This document shows, in pieces, positions 1 through 5,781 of a DNA stretch of 16,800 nucleotides. The notes beneath the pieces were generated by a model, which saw only the letters and a list, made by a program, of their open reading frames with translations, searched no databases and was not told the DNA's origin. The position numbers were made by a program, and so were the translations under genes. The DNA comes from Acidiparvus fluvialis (lineage in GTDB: Bacteria; Acidobacteriota; Holophagae; Holophagales; Holophagaceae), in assembly GCA_041263285.1 (NCBI GenBank), contig JBFSVS010000017.1, forward strand, positions 1-16,800, in the 5' to 3' direction. The stretch's first letter is position 1. Each line of letters opens with the position of its first letter.

Positions 1-713
1 CGCATATCCTGGACGTCAAGGATCCCGGGTAATTTTTTAAGGTCGGCAATGGCCTCTCCGTGATTGAAAGCAGCCCAATGAAGCAAGATGGACAGAATAT
101 CTTTCAGCAGCACAAACATACCACGAGCGATCAAGCCTAGAATCAAAAGGGCAATGAGGGGATCAATCCACGTCCAGCCGGTCAAGCGAATCACTACCAT
201 GGAGGTCATTAAGACAAGACTGGTCACGCTATCAAGCAGAGCATGGATATAAGCGCCCTTCAAATTGAGATTATTTTTGGCTAAGTCTTCTTTATTGGGA
301 ACCAGAATACGCGTCGCCAAGAGATTTAAGAGCAGTCCGCACAAGCCGAAGAGAAGGACCTTTCCTGTTTGAATTGGCTGGGGGTTCTGGAGCCGATCGA
401 GGGCTTCGGAACCCACGAAAAACCCAAAGAGACCCAACAAGATGACCACGATTAAACCGTTGACCACCTCAAGGCGATGGAGACCGTAGGGCCATCGGTG
501 ATCCGGACTTTGTTTGTGGGCGACCCATAAGCTGCCCATGCTAAGGGTATTCACGAATACGTCATTGAGATTTTCTAAACTATCGCTGATTAATCCCACG
601 GAGCCGGTTAAAAAACCTCCCAGACCTTGAATGAGAAAACTCAGGAAAAAAATTAAAGCGCTCAGCCATAACCGGCGCAGCGTCAAGCCATGATTGGAGT
701 GGCCGTGAAGCAT
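1..713 (-). CDS. Cation diffusion facilitator (CDF) family metal transporter, partial (C-terminus beyond left edge)
   Basis: An inner-membrane divalent-metal/proton antiporter of the CDF (ZnT/CzcD-like) family is the best reading. I translated it by hand; 237 residues are visible, and the cytoplasmic C-terminal domain runs off the window. The start ATG at 713-711 lies 2 nt after the stop of the enoyl-CoA hydratase gene, with GAAGG about 9 nt upstream, so it should be the last visible gene of that operon. The N-terminus has three early His (H3, H5, H8). Hydrophobic segments lie near residues 15-38, 50-66, 84-102, 118-138 and 163-178. The conserved D-H-R-W-P-Y-G segment follows TM2. TM5 carries H157-x3-D161 (HALLD). 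The TM2 site reads ENLND, so Glu47 stands where CzcD/ZnT proteins usually have His (HNxxD). The visible end, GILDVQDMR, matches the start of the family's C-terminal ferredoxin-like domain. Metal specificity cannot be read from this. Confidence 0.85.
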   Translation of the reverse strand, partial: MLHGHSNHGLTLRRLWLSALIFFLSFLIQGLGGFLTGSVGLISDSLENLNDVFVNTLSMGSLWVAHKQSPDHRWPYGLHRLEVVNGLIVVILLGLFGFFVGSEALDRLQNPQPIQTGKVLLFGLCGLLLNLLATRILVPNKEDLAKNNLNLKGAYIHALLDSVTSLVLMTSMVVIRLTGWTWIDPLIALLILGLIARGMFVLLKDILSILLHWAAFNHGEAIADLKKLPGILDVQDM

Positions 714-715
714 GG

Positions 716-1495
716 CTATCGCCCTTCAAAGCGAGGGCGTCGCTTCTCTCGAAAGGCGGCCAATCCCTCTTGGCGATCCGAGGTCTGAAGCAAGCTGAGG
801 TAATGTTGGCGTTCGATGACGAGCCCTTCCGAGAGGGGAGCGAGGGATCCCTCTTGTATGGCGCGCTTGGCCGCACGCAAAGCAAGAGGGGCGTTGCGAA
901 GAATACGCTGGGCGAGTTCTTGCGCTTCACTTTCTCCATTTTCACTCAGGCTGATTTCGTCTACAAGTCCAAGCTGATAGGCTTCGTCAACGGAGAGACG
1001 TTGCGCGGTATAAATCATCTGTTTGGCCCGAGACATCCCGAGCAAACGCGTCAGTCGCTGGGTCCCTCCGGCGCCGGGAATAATCCCAATGGACGTTTCC
1101 GTCAGGCCGACCTGAGTCAAGGCGGTTCCAATCCGAAGATCGCACGCAAGGGCGAGTTCTAAACCGCCGCCGAACGCGGCCCCGTGGAGAATCGCTACCG
1201 TGGGAAACGGCAGCGCTTCAATGCGAACCAAAAGATGACCTAATCGATCCAGAAACTTCACGACGTCGGCCTCCGTCATCTGAGCTCGTTCTTTCAGGTC
1301 AGCGCCGGCACAAAAAACACCGGGGACCTTCGAGCGCAGAAGGAGTACGCGGGTGGCTTCAGTTTCAAGTTGATCGAGGGTCTGATGAAAGGCTTCGAGA
1401 AAAGATCGGCTGAAGGCATTTTTTCCCTCGGGGCGATTCATGGAGAGTATGACAATCCCTTGGTCGTCCCCGTGAAGGTCCTGACGTTCAATCAT
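716..1495 (-). CDS. Enoyl-CoA hydratase/isomerase family protein, AUH/YngF-like (probable 3-methylglutaconyl-CoA hydratase)
   Basis: A 259-residue crotonase-fold enzyme that hydrates an enoyl-CoA. The oxyanion-hole segments are FCAGADLKER (61-70) and GAAFGGGLELALACD. Both catalytic glutamates of the hydratases are present: E113 in GGGLELALACD and E133 in LTETSIGIIPGAGG. The LTET/GAGGTQRLTR stretch and the C-terminal AAFREKRRPRF resemble mammalian AUH and Bacillus YngF, which hydrate 3-methylglutaconyl-CoA in leucine breakdown; that substrate is inferred by resemblance. The gene starts 6 nt after a biotinyl carrier gene, which supports the leucine/acyl-CoA carboxylase context because 3-methylcrotonyl-CoA carboxylase makes this substrate. 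A generic short-chain enoyl-CoA hydratase is the alternative. Length is normal for the family. Confidence 0.9.
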   Translation of the reverse strand: MIERQDLHGDDQGIVILSMNRPEGKNAFSRSFLEAFHQTLDQLETEATRVLLLRSKVPGVFCAGADLKERAQMTEADVVKFLDRLGHLLVRIEALPFPTVAILHGAAFGGGLELALACDLRIGTALTQVGLTETSIGIIPGAGGTQRLTRLLGMSRAKQMIYTAQRLSVDEAYQLGLVDEISLSENGESEAQELAQRILRNAPLALRAAKRAIQEGSLAPLSEGLVIERQHYLSLLQTSDRQEGLAAFREKRRPRFEGR

Positions 1496-1501
1496 ACGGT
1501 C

Positions 1502-1714
1502 TTACTCAAGATCCACAAGGGCATCGCCCTCATTGACAAATTGACCTTCCGACACCCGCACCGCCTTCACGCGTCCTGCGCTCGGGGCTACCACCGGAAT
1601 TTGCATTTTCATAGATTCCATAATGATCACATCTTGATCCGAGTCGACGAGATCACCGACCTGAACACGAATTTCAAGAACTTTTCCAGCCATCTCGGCG
1701 CGAATAGAATTCAT
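1502..1714 (-). CDS. Single-domain biotin carboxyl carrier protein (YngHB-like)
   Basis: This 70-residue protein is a complete biotinyl domain and nothing else. The biotin-accepting lysine is K36 in the classic hairpin ESMKMQIP, with the partner half-motif VSEGQFVNEGDALVDLE at the C-terminus. Free-standing carriers of this size, such as Bacillus YngHB, serve acyl-CoA carboxylases (3-methylcrotonyl-, propionyl- or acetyl-CoA type) whose biotin carboxylase and carboxyltransferase are separate proteins; neither is visible here. The start ATG at 1714-1712 has AGG about 6 nt upstream. It lies 36 nt downstream of another carrier-like gene and 6 nt before the hydratase gene, so it is the second gene of the operon. 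The attached group should be biotin rather than lipoate because of the MKM tripeptide. Confidence 0.9.
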   Translation of the reverse strand: MNSIRAEMAGKVLEIRVQVGDLVDSDQDVIIMESMKMQIPVVAPSAGRVKAVRVSEGQFVNEGDALVDLE

Positions 1715-1750
1715 AAAACACCTAAAGACCTAGTTTAACGACTTTTTGAT

Positions 1751-1993
1751 CTAGATGTCCTCGTCAGACTCATCGCCCTCAAGGGTGACGAGTTCATCAT
1801 CCACCTGAAGAAGATCTCCTTCTTCAACGTGAATTTCAACGACCACCCCGGCCATGGGCGCATAGACCGTTTCGGGAATCCCCTCCATGCTTTTATTCTC
1901 AATGAGGACCAACGTTTCGTCTTCATCCACCTCCGAACCCAAGCGGACGCGTACTTCAACGACTTGGCCACTCCAGGGGGTTCGAACGATCAC
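1751..1993 (-). CDS. Small biotinyl/lipoyl-like carrier domain protein with a non-canonical lysine hairpin
   Basis: About 80 residues forming one biotinyl/lipoyl-type barrel, shown by TPWSGQVVEVRVRLGSEV at the N-terminus and APMAGVVVEIHVEEGDLL in the second half, followed by an acidic tail (EGDESDEDI). I chose GTG 1993-1991 as the start because GGAG lies 6 nt upstream and the protein then begins directly at the first strand; the frame also opens at GTG 2020, with no ribosome site seen. The modification hairpin reads IENKSMEGIPETVYAP, where biotinyl domains have ESMKM and lipoyl domains have ETDKA. Its only lysine, K34, is shifted, and the hairpin is longer by about three residues. It is the first gene of the minus-strand operon. 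It could be an unusually shaped biotin or lipoyl carrier, or a partner that has lost modification. Confidence 0.75.
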   Translation of the reverse strand: MIVRTPWSGQVVEVRVRLGSEVDEDETLVLIENKSMEGIPETVYAPMAGVVVEIHVEEGDLLQVDDELVTLEGDESDEDI

Positions 1994-2103
1994 GAAAGTC
2001 TCCCAAATAAAATGAAGCACGGAACTTCATCTGTTTAAAAAATACTCTCATTATTCGAGTTCAAACATTTTTATTTTTGGGATACTAAAGATGAGGTGAA
2101 GTT

Positions 2104-3204
2104 ATGGCCGTAGCCTGTGGCATTGTCGGTTTACCCAACGTGGGTAAATCCACGCTTTTTAATGCGCTCACCCGAGCGGGGGCGGCCAGTGCTAATTATC
2201 CTTTTTGCACCATTGAGCCGAATACCGGGGTGGTGGATGTTCCGGATGAGCGCCTCGACGCGCTCGCTCAGATTGTTCATCCGGAACGAATTCTTCCCGC
2301 GAGTCAAGAGTTTGTAGATATTGCAGGTCTCGTTCGAGGCGCGTCTAAGGGGGAGGGGTTAGGTAATGCTTTTCTAGCCAACATTCGAGACACGGATGCG
2401 ATCGTACAAGTCTGTCGTTGTTTTGAGGACGCCAATGTTACGCATGTAGAGGGATCGGTGGACCCGGCTCGCGATATCGAAATTATTGAAACCGAACTCA
2501 TGCTTAAAGATTTAGAATCGGTGGATAAAGCCTTTCAAAAACATAGTAAAACCGCCAAGGGGGGCGATAAAGAATCGATCGCCATCTTAGCGATTCTTCA
2601 GCGCATTCTAGAGGCTCTGAACGGGGGGAAGCCGGCAAGCTCGCTTGGCCTTAAAGCCGAGGATCGAGCGTTGGTGAAATCCTTTGGACTCCTCACTCTG
2701 AAGCCGGTCCTTTTTGTCGGCAACATTAGCGAACAAGATATTGCTGACCCTCTAAAAAATCCTCATTTTGTTCGTCTCCAGCAACTCGCCCAAGAGCGAC
2801 ATGCGCCCGTGATCGGCCTGTGCTCGAAATTAGAAGCAGAAATTCAAGAACTCGATCCGTCGGAGCGCCCTTTGTTTCTCCAGGAATCCGGACTCCAAGA
2901 ACCCGGCTTGAATACTTTAATTCGATCGAGTTATGACCTCTTGGGTCTGCAGACGTATCTCACCGCCGGTGAAAAGGAAGTACGCGCTTGGACGATTCCC
3001 AAAGGGGCCACTGCTCCCCAAGCAGCCGGCGTGATTCATACCGATTTCGAAAAAGGATTTATTCGAGCGCAGGTGATTGCTTACACCGATTACATTGCGC
3101 ACCAAGGTGAACAAGGGGCTAAAGACGCGGGGAAAATGCGAACAGAAGGGAAAGACTATATCGTCCAGGATGGCGACGTCATGCACTTCTTATTCAACGT
3201 TTAG
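2104..3204 (+). CDS. ychF: Redox-regulated ATPase YchF (Obg-related P-loop protein)
   Basis: A 366-residue, full-length YchF/OLA1-family P-loop NTPase that binds ATP rather than GTP and associates with the ribosome; it acts in the cytoplasm. The P-loop is GLPNVGKS (9-16) and G3 is DIAGLV (72-77). The G4 position reads NISE (207-210), the NxxE form known for YchF and linked to ATP preference, instead of NKxD. A TGS domain forms about the last 85 residues, ending in the usual DGDVMHFLFNV. Start ATG 2104 has GAGGTG 5 nt upstream. It is transcribed away from the carrier/hydratase operon, from a shared region of about 110 nt. Its stop codon interlocks with that of htpX by 4 nt. Confidence 0.97.
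   Translation: MAVACGIVGLPNVGKSTLFNALTRAGAASANYPFCTIEPNTGVVDVPDERLDALAQIVHPERILPASQEFVDIAGLVRGASKGEGLGNAFLANIRDTDAIVQVCRCFEDANVTHVEGSVDPARDIEIIETELMLKDLESVDKAFQKHSKTAKGGDKESIAILAILQRILEALNGGKPASSLGLKAEDRALVKSFGLLTLKPVLFVGNISEQDIADPLKNPHFVRLQQLAQERHAPVIGLCSKLEAEIQELDPSERPLFLQESGLQEPGLNTLIRSSYDLLGLQTYLTAGEKEVRAWTIPKGATAPQAAGVIHTDFEKGFIRAQVIAYTDYIAHQGEQGAKDAGKMRTEGKDYIVQDGDVMHFLFNV
3201..3204. other. Interlocked stop codons of ychF (+) and htpX (-)
   Basis: The tetramer TTAG holds the ychF stop TAG (3202-3204) on the plus strand and the htpX stop TAA (3203-3201) on the minus strand. There is no space for a terminator between the genes, and I see no hairpin in the flanking coding ends. Confidence 0.97.
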
Positions 3205-4043
3205 CCGCGGATTTTCATAGCCCGTAGGCGCTTGATACGCTCTTTTACCGGAGGGTGGGTACTAAATAAAGACATGAGTCCACCGCCCGAGAGGGGATTC
3301 ACAATCATCATATGCGCCGTGGCAGGTTCGGCATCCATCATGGGAACCCGTTGATTGAAATTCTCAAGTTTTTCAAGAGCGGAGGCGAGCATATCCGGTC
3401 GACCGGTGACCGTAGCGCTAAATTCATCCGCCATAAATTCACGAGAGCGACTTAGGGCCATTTGTAACATCATCGCTGCAACGGGGCCTAGAATCATCAC
3501 CGCAATGGCTCCGGCAGGGCTCGCACTTCGTCCTTCTTGATCTCGCGAGCCACCAAACCACATGGCCATACGGGAGATAAACATAATCGCTTGGGCTAAA
3601 ACCGCCGCAATAGATCCCACTAAAATATCACGATGATTAACGTGACCGAGTTCGTGAGCCAACACGGCTTCTAATTCTTCTCGATTCATAAGACGACGAA
3701 TGCCCTCGGTCACCGCTACGACGGCACGTTCAGGATTACGTCCCGTGGCGAATGCATTCGGAGTGTCGTCAGGAATGATGGCAATGCGTGGCATCGGCAA
3801 GCGGGCACGGCGTGCTAAATTTTGCACCATCTCGAAAAGCTGAGGGTCATCGGACGACGTGATAATTTTGGCGCGATAGGCTTTTAAAACAATTCGATCT
3901 GAGAAAAAATAGCTAACGCCGTTCAATAGAATTCCAATGCCTAAAGCCATGACAAGGCCCTGTTGGCCATAAAAGACATCGCCAATCAGCATGAGCAGGG
4001 CCGACATGGCCACAATCAAAACTAAGGACTTAAAACGGTTCAT
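3201..4043 (-). CDS. htpX: HtpX-like membrane zinc metalloprotease (M48B family)
   Basis: A 280-residue inner-membrane zinc endopeptidase of the HtpX family, which degrades damaged or misfolded membrane proteins together with FtsH. The zinc/catalytic motif HELGH is at 130-134, and the third ligand is likely E202 in SREFMAD. Hydrophobic segments lie near 6-24, 28-47, 143-163 and 178-197, giving the usual four-span plan. The C-terminus carries the family's FSTHPPVKERIKRLR. The reading frame stays open upstream to 4181, but ATG 4043-4041 is chosen because GAGG lies 8 nt before it and the protein then starts right at the first membrane span, like E. coli HtpX (about 293 residues). A TAAAAT box lies about 20 nt upstream. 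Its 3' end overlaps ychF by 4 nt. Confidence 0.95.
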   Translation of the reverse strand: MNRFKSLVLIVAMSALLMLIGDVFYGQQGLVMALGIGILLNGVSYFFSDRIVLKAYRAKIITSSDDPQLFEMVQNLARRARLPMPRIAIIPDDTPNAFATGRNPERAVVAVTEGIRRLMNREELEAVLAHELGHVNHRDILVGSIAAVLAQAIMFISRMAMWFGGSRDQEGRSASPAGAIAVMILGPVAAMMLQMALSRSREFMADEFSATVTGRPDMLASALEKLENFNQRVPMMDAEPATAHMMIVNPLSGGGLMSLFSTHPPVKERIKRLRAMKIRG

Positions 4044-4063
4044 GTGTGTAACCTCAATAACCC

Positions 4064-4093
4064 ATTTTAGCCTATTAGATACGGCGATTTGAA
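4064..4093 (-). promoter_or_regulatory. Candidate sigma70-type promoter for htpX
   Basis: On the minus strand TTCAAA (4093-4088, 4 of 6 to the -35 consensus) is followed after 18 nt by TAAAAT (4069-4064, 5 of 6 to the -10). Transcription would begin about 15 nt before the htpX start codon, ahead of its ribosome site. The promoter is predicted by eye only. Confidence 0.35.
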
Positions 4094-4130
4094 GAGATCC
4101 GGGGTGGAAAAGGCTCGACAGCACAAAGGG

Positions 4131-4163
4131 GACCCTGAGCGACCAAAAGGGTCCGCTCAGGTC
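4131..4163. repeat. Long imperfect inverted repeat (13-bp hairpin) in the htpX/TIGR02300 intergenic region
   Basis: GACCCTGAGCGACC (4131-4144) pairs with GGTCCGCTCAGGTC (4150-4163) around the 5-nt loop AAAAG. It gives 13 base pairs with one single-base bulge in each arm (C4135 and C4153). No T-run follows on either strand, so it is not an ordinary intrinsic terminator. It lies upstream of the proposed htpX promoter and about 85 nt before the next plus-strand gene. Confidence 0.7.
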
Positions 4164-4172
4164 TTGAAGAGT

Positions 4173-4190
4173 GACTTTCAACGGAAAGTC
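4173..4190. repeat. Perfect 7-bp hairpin followed by a T-rich stretch
   Basis: GACTTTC (4173-4179) and GAAAGTC (4184-4190) are a perfect inverted repeat with loop AACG. On the plus strand it is followed by TGTTATTT, which gives it a weak terminator-like shape. It begins only 9 nt after the larger hairpin. Confidence 0.55.
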
Positions 4191-4247
4191 TGTTATTTAG
4201 AAACCTGAAGTACTTTTGAAACCTACGAATTAAGGACTCAACCCTCC

Positions 4248-4529
4248 ATGGCAAAACTCGGAAAAAAATGGTCGTGTTTCAGCTGCGCTACGAAGTTTTA
4301 TGACTTCGAAAAAGCTGAAGCCGTCTGTCCCAAATGCGGCACGAATCAAAAGGCCTCGGCATCTAAAGTAAAAGCCGTAAAAAAGACTAAGACTGCACTA
4401 GATATTGATGATGATCACTCGGAGCAGGACGAAGCACTGGACGAAGTCGCGCTGGGAGATAGCCCACTTGAACCCGAAAAAGAAGGGATCGATCCCGGGG
4501 GACTCAAGATGGATGACTACGACGAATAA
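4248..4529 (+). CDS. TIGR02300 (FYDLN_acid) family zinc-ribbon protein
   Basis: A 93-residue small protein of unknown function. The N-terminal zinc-ribbon has C10-x2-C13 (WSCFSC) and C27-x2-C30 (CPKC), separated by KFYDFEKAEAV, which matches the FYDLN signature of the TIGR02300 family. A basic lysine-rich linker (about 31-50) follows, then a strongly acidic tail (about 52-93, rich in D and E). The family is common in alpha- and delta-type proteobacteria and has no established role; zinc binding is inferred from the cysteines. Start ATG 4248 has AAGGA about 10 nt upstream. It is 24 nt upstream of the deaminase-like gene and probably cotranscribed with it. Two hairpins lie in its upstream region. 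Confidence 0.85.
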   Translation: MAKLGKKWSCFSCATKFYDFEKAEAVCPKCGTNQKASASKVKAVKKTKTALDIDDDHSEQDEALDEVALGDSPLEPEKEGIDPGGLKMDDYDE

Positions 4530-4553
4530 AAGAACTATAGGAAGGATCTCCTA

Positions 4554-5495
4554 ATGTCGATGCATCCTCCTCGCCACATTGATCGTCATGTTCACCTCGA
4601 GGGAGGTCTTGATCCAACTTGGATCCGCGCACGTGCGCAGGAGCAGGATAAAAAACTGCCCGACTCTTTAGAGGGTTTGTGGCAAGGCGCCGATCGTTCG
4701 TTTGAGGACTTCATTGAATCTTTTTTATTCATCGCTTCACTCATTCGTAGCCGGGACGCCATTCGAGACGCCGTCCGATCCATCACGACTCGAACCCTCG
4801 CATCCGGCGGGCACGGTTTTGATCTTTGGTGTTCCCCCCATTGGCTCGTGGTACAAGAAAAACAATTACCCCTCGAAGAATTTTGGAAAGGCCTCGAGGA
4901 GGGGTTGCAAGAAGCTCGGACGGAAGGGCTCGCTACCGCAGTGGTCATCGATGCGGTGAACCACTTTGGCATAGACCATGGTCACGAAGTCATTGACCTG
5001 ATCCATCAGGATCTTCCAGACTATGTCGTCGGATTCTCCACCGGGGGGCTAGAGCGTGTACCTTTTCGAGAGTGGGCTCCCGTCTTTGATCGAGCCAGAA
5101 AGTTAGGTCTTCGAATTGCCGCCCATGCGGGAGAGAACGGACATCCCAATAATGTGCGAGAAGCGATCATGGAAGGGGGCGTATCCCGGATCGTGCATGG
5201 AGTCCTATCGGATGATGAAACGCTTCAACTCCTCCAAGTGAAATCGATTCCGGTGGATATCTGTATTTCATCGAACCGTATTTTAGTCCCTTCCCTCGTG
5301 CAGCATCCCTTGCCCCACATGCTTCGCTCCGGGGTTCGTTGTGCTCTCGGCACTGATGATCCTGGAATTATCCCTTGCTCCCTCAGTACCGAAGAAACGC
5401 ACGCCCGTCGTTTGGGCCTGACCGAAGAAGAACTTGAAAAACTTTGGGTTCACGGAGAAGCGGACGCATGGTGCCTCCTGGGACGAGCCCATTAA
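4554..5495 (+). CDS. Adenosine deaminase-like metal-dependent hydrolase
   Basis: A 313-residue cytoplasmic amidohydrolase-fold enzyme of the adenosine/AMP deaminase family, expected to remove an amino group from a purine nucleoside or base. All metal and catalytic landmarks are in order: H12 and H14 in RHVHLEGG, H191 and catalytic E194 in HAGEN, H215 in RIVHGV, S240-N241 in CISSN (the family TSN site), and D268-D269 in GTDDPG. It is slightly shorter than classic adenosine deaminases (330-350 residues). Exact substrate (adenosine, adenine or aminodeoxyfutalosine) cannot be told from the sequence. Start ATG 4554 has GAAGGA 7 nt upstream; a second ATG two codons later is less well spaced. It probably shares a transcript with the preceding zinc-ribbon gene. 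No terminator is visible after it. Confidence 0.88.
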   Translation: MSMHPPRHIDRHVHLEGGLDPTWIRARAQEQDKKLPDSLEGLWQGADRSFEDFIESFLFIASLIRSRDAIRDAVRSITTRTLASGGHGFDLWCSPHWLVVQEKQLPLEEFWKGLEEGLQEARTEGLATAVVIDAVNHFGIDHGHEVIDLIHQDLPDYVVGFSTGGLERVPFREWAPVFDRARKLGLRIAAHAGENGHPNNVREAIMEGGVSRIVHGVLSDDETLQLLQVKSIPVDICISSNRILVPSLVQHPLPHMLRSGVRCALGTDDPGIIPCSLSTEETHARRLGLTEEELEKLWVHGEADAWCLLGRAH

Positions 5496-5535
5496 AAGGC
5501 CAAGCCCTACCAACCCCCAAAATAGCGATTCTTTA

Positions 5536-5570
5536 AGTGGAAACTAGACGATACAATGAGGGTTTCCACT
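5536..5570. repeat. Perfect 9-bp inverted repeat bracketing the tRNA-Arg promoter -10 box
   Basis: AGTGGAAAC (5536-5544) and GTTTCCACT (5562-5570) are perfect reverse complements separated by 17 nt. The right arm ends on the base just before tRNA-Arg. The spacer holds TACAAT (5552-5557), a likely -10 box. The arrangement suits an operator or, in a longer transcript, a leader hairpin. Confidence 0.8.
5552..5557 (+). promoter_or_regulatory. Likely -10 box of the tRNA-Arg/tRNA-Leu promoter
   Basis: TACAAT matches the sigma70 -10 consensus in 5 of 6 bases, and initiation would fall around 5563-5565, just before the mature tRNA 5' end at 5571. The -35 region (around 5529-5534, TTCTTT) is poor, so the call rests mainly on the -10 box and its position. 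Confidence 0.5.
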
Positions 5571-5647
5571 GCGCCCTTAGCTCAGCTGGATAGAGCTTCA
5601 GGCTTCGAACCTGACGGTCGGGCGTTCGAATCGCTCAGGGCGCACCA
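5571..5647 (+). tRNA. tRNA-Arg (anticodon TCG)
   Basis: A complete 77-nt cloverleaf. Acceptor arms GCGCCCT (5571-5577) and AGGGCGC (5637-5643) pair fully. The D-arm is GCTC/GAGC and the anticodon stem TCAGG/CCTGA. The anticodon loop is CTTCGAA, giving anticodon TCG, which reads CGA (Arg). The T-arm is GGGCG-TTCGAAT-CGCTC with one G-T pair. CCA is encoded at 5645-5647. Confidence 0.96.
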
Positions 5648-5662
5648 TCAAAATTTGACAAT

Positions 5663-5748
5663 GCGAGTGTGGTGGAATTGGTAGACACCCAGGTCTTAGA
5701 AGCCTGTGCCCACAAGGCGTCGCGGTTCGAGTCCGCGCACTCGCACCA
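5663..5748 (+). tRNA. tRNA-Leu (anticodon TAG)
   Basis: A complete 86-nt class II tRNA. Acceptor arms GCGAGTG (5663-5669) and CACTCGC (5738-5744) pair fully. The anticodon stem is CAGGT/GCCTG with loop CTTAGAA, so the anticodon is TAG, reading CUA (Leu). A long variable arm (about 5706-5719) and a T-loop TTCGAGT are present, and CCA is encoded at 5746-5748. It lies 15 nt after tRNA-Arg. AAG and six T follow the tRNA, 33 nt before the trigger-factor start, so the tRNAs may be cut out of a longer tig transcript. Confidence 0.96.
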
Positions 5749-5781
5749 AGTTTTTTCCTAGTCTTACCCCATGAGGTCACC

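Noticed and set aside
770..1162. Plus-strand open frames opposite the enoyl-CoA hydratase (also 1370-1738)
   Set aside because: They are antisense to clearly conserved genes and show no recognisable domain.
1994..2020. GTG 2020 as start of the first carrier protein
   Set aside because: It has no ribosome site and sits in the loop of a small ATGAAG/CTTCAT repeat (2012-2030), while GTG 1993 has GGAG 6 nt upstream.
2060..2086. Promoter-like boxes (TTCAAA, GATACT) before ychF
   Set aside because: Only 4 of 6 matches each, with a 15-nt spacer; not strong enough to report as a feature.
4044..4181. Upstream extension of the htpX reading frame to 4181
   Set aside because: The added 46 residues carry no family similarity, cover the two hairpins and the candidate promoter, and ATG 4043 has a better ribosome site and the normal HtpX N-terminus.
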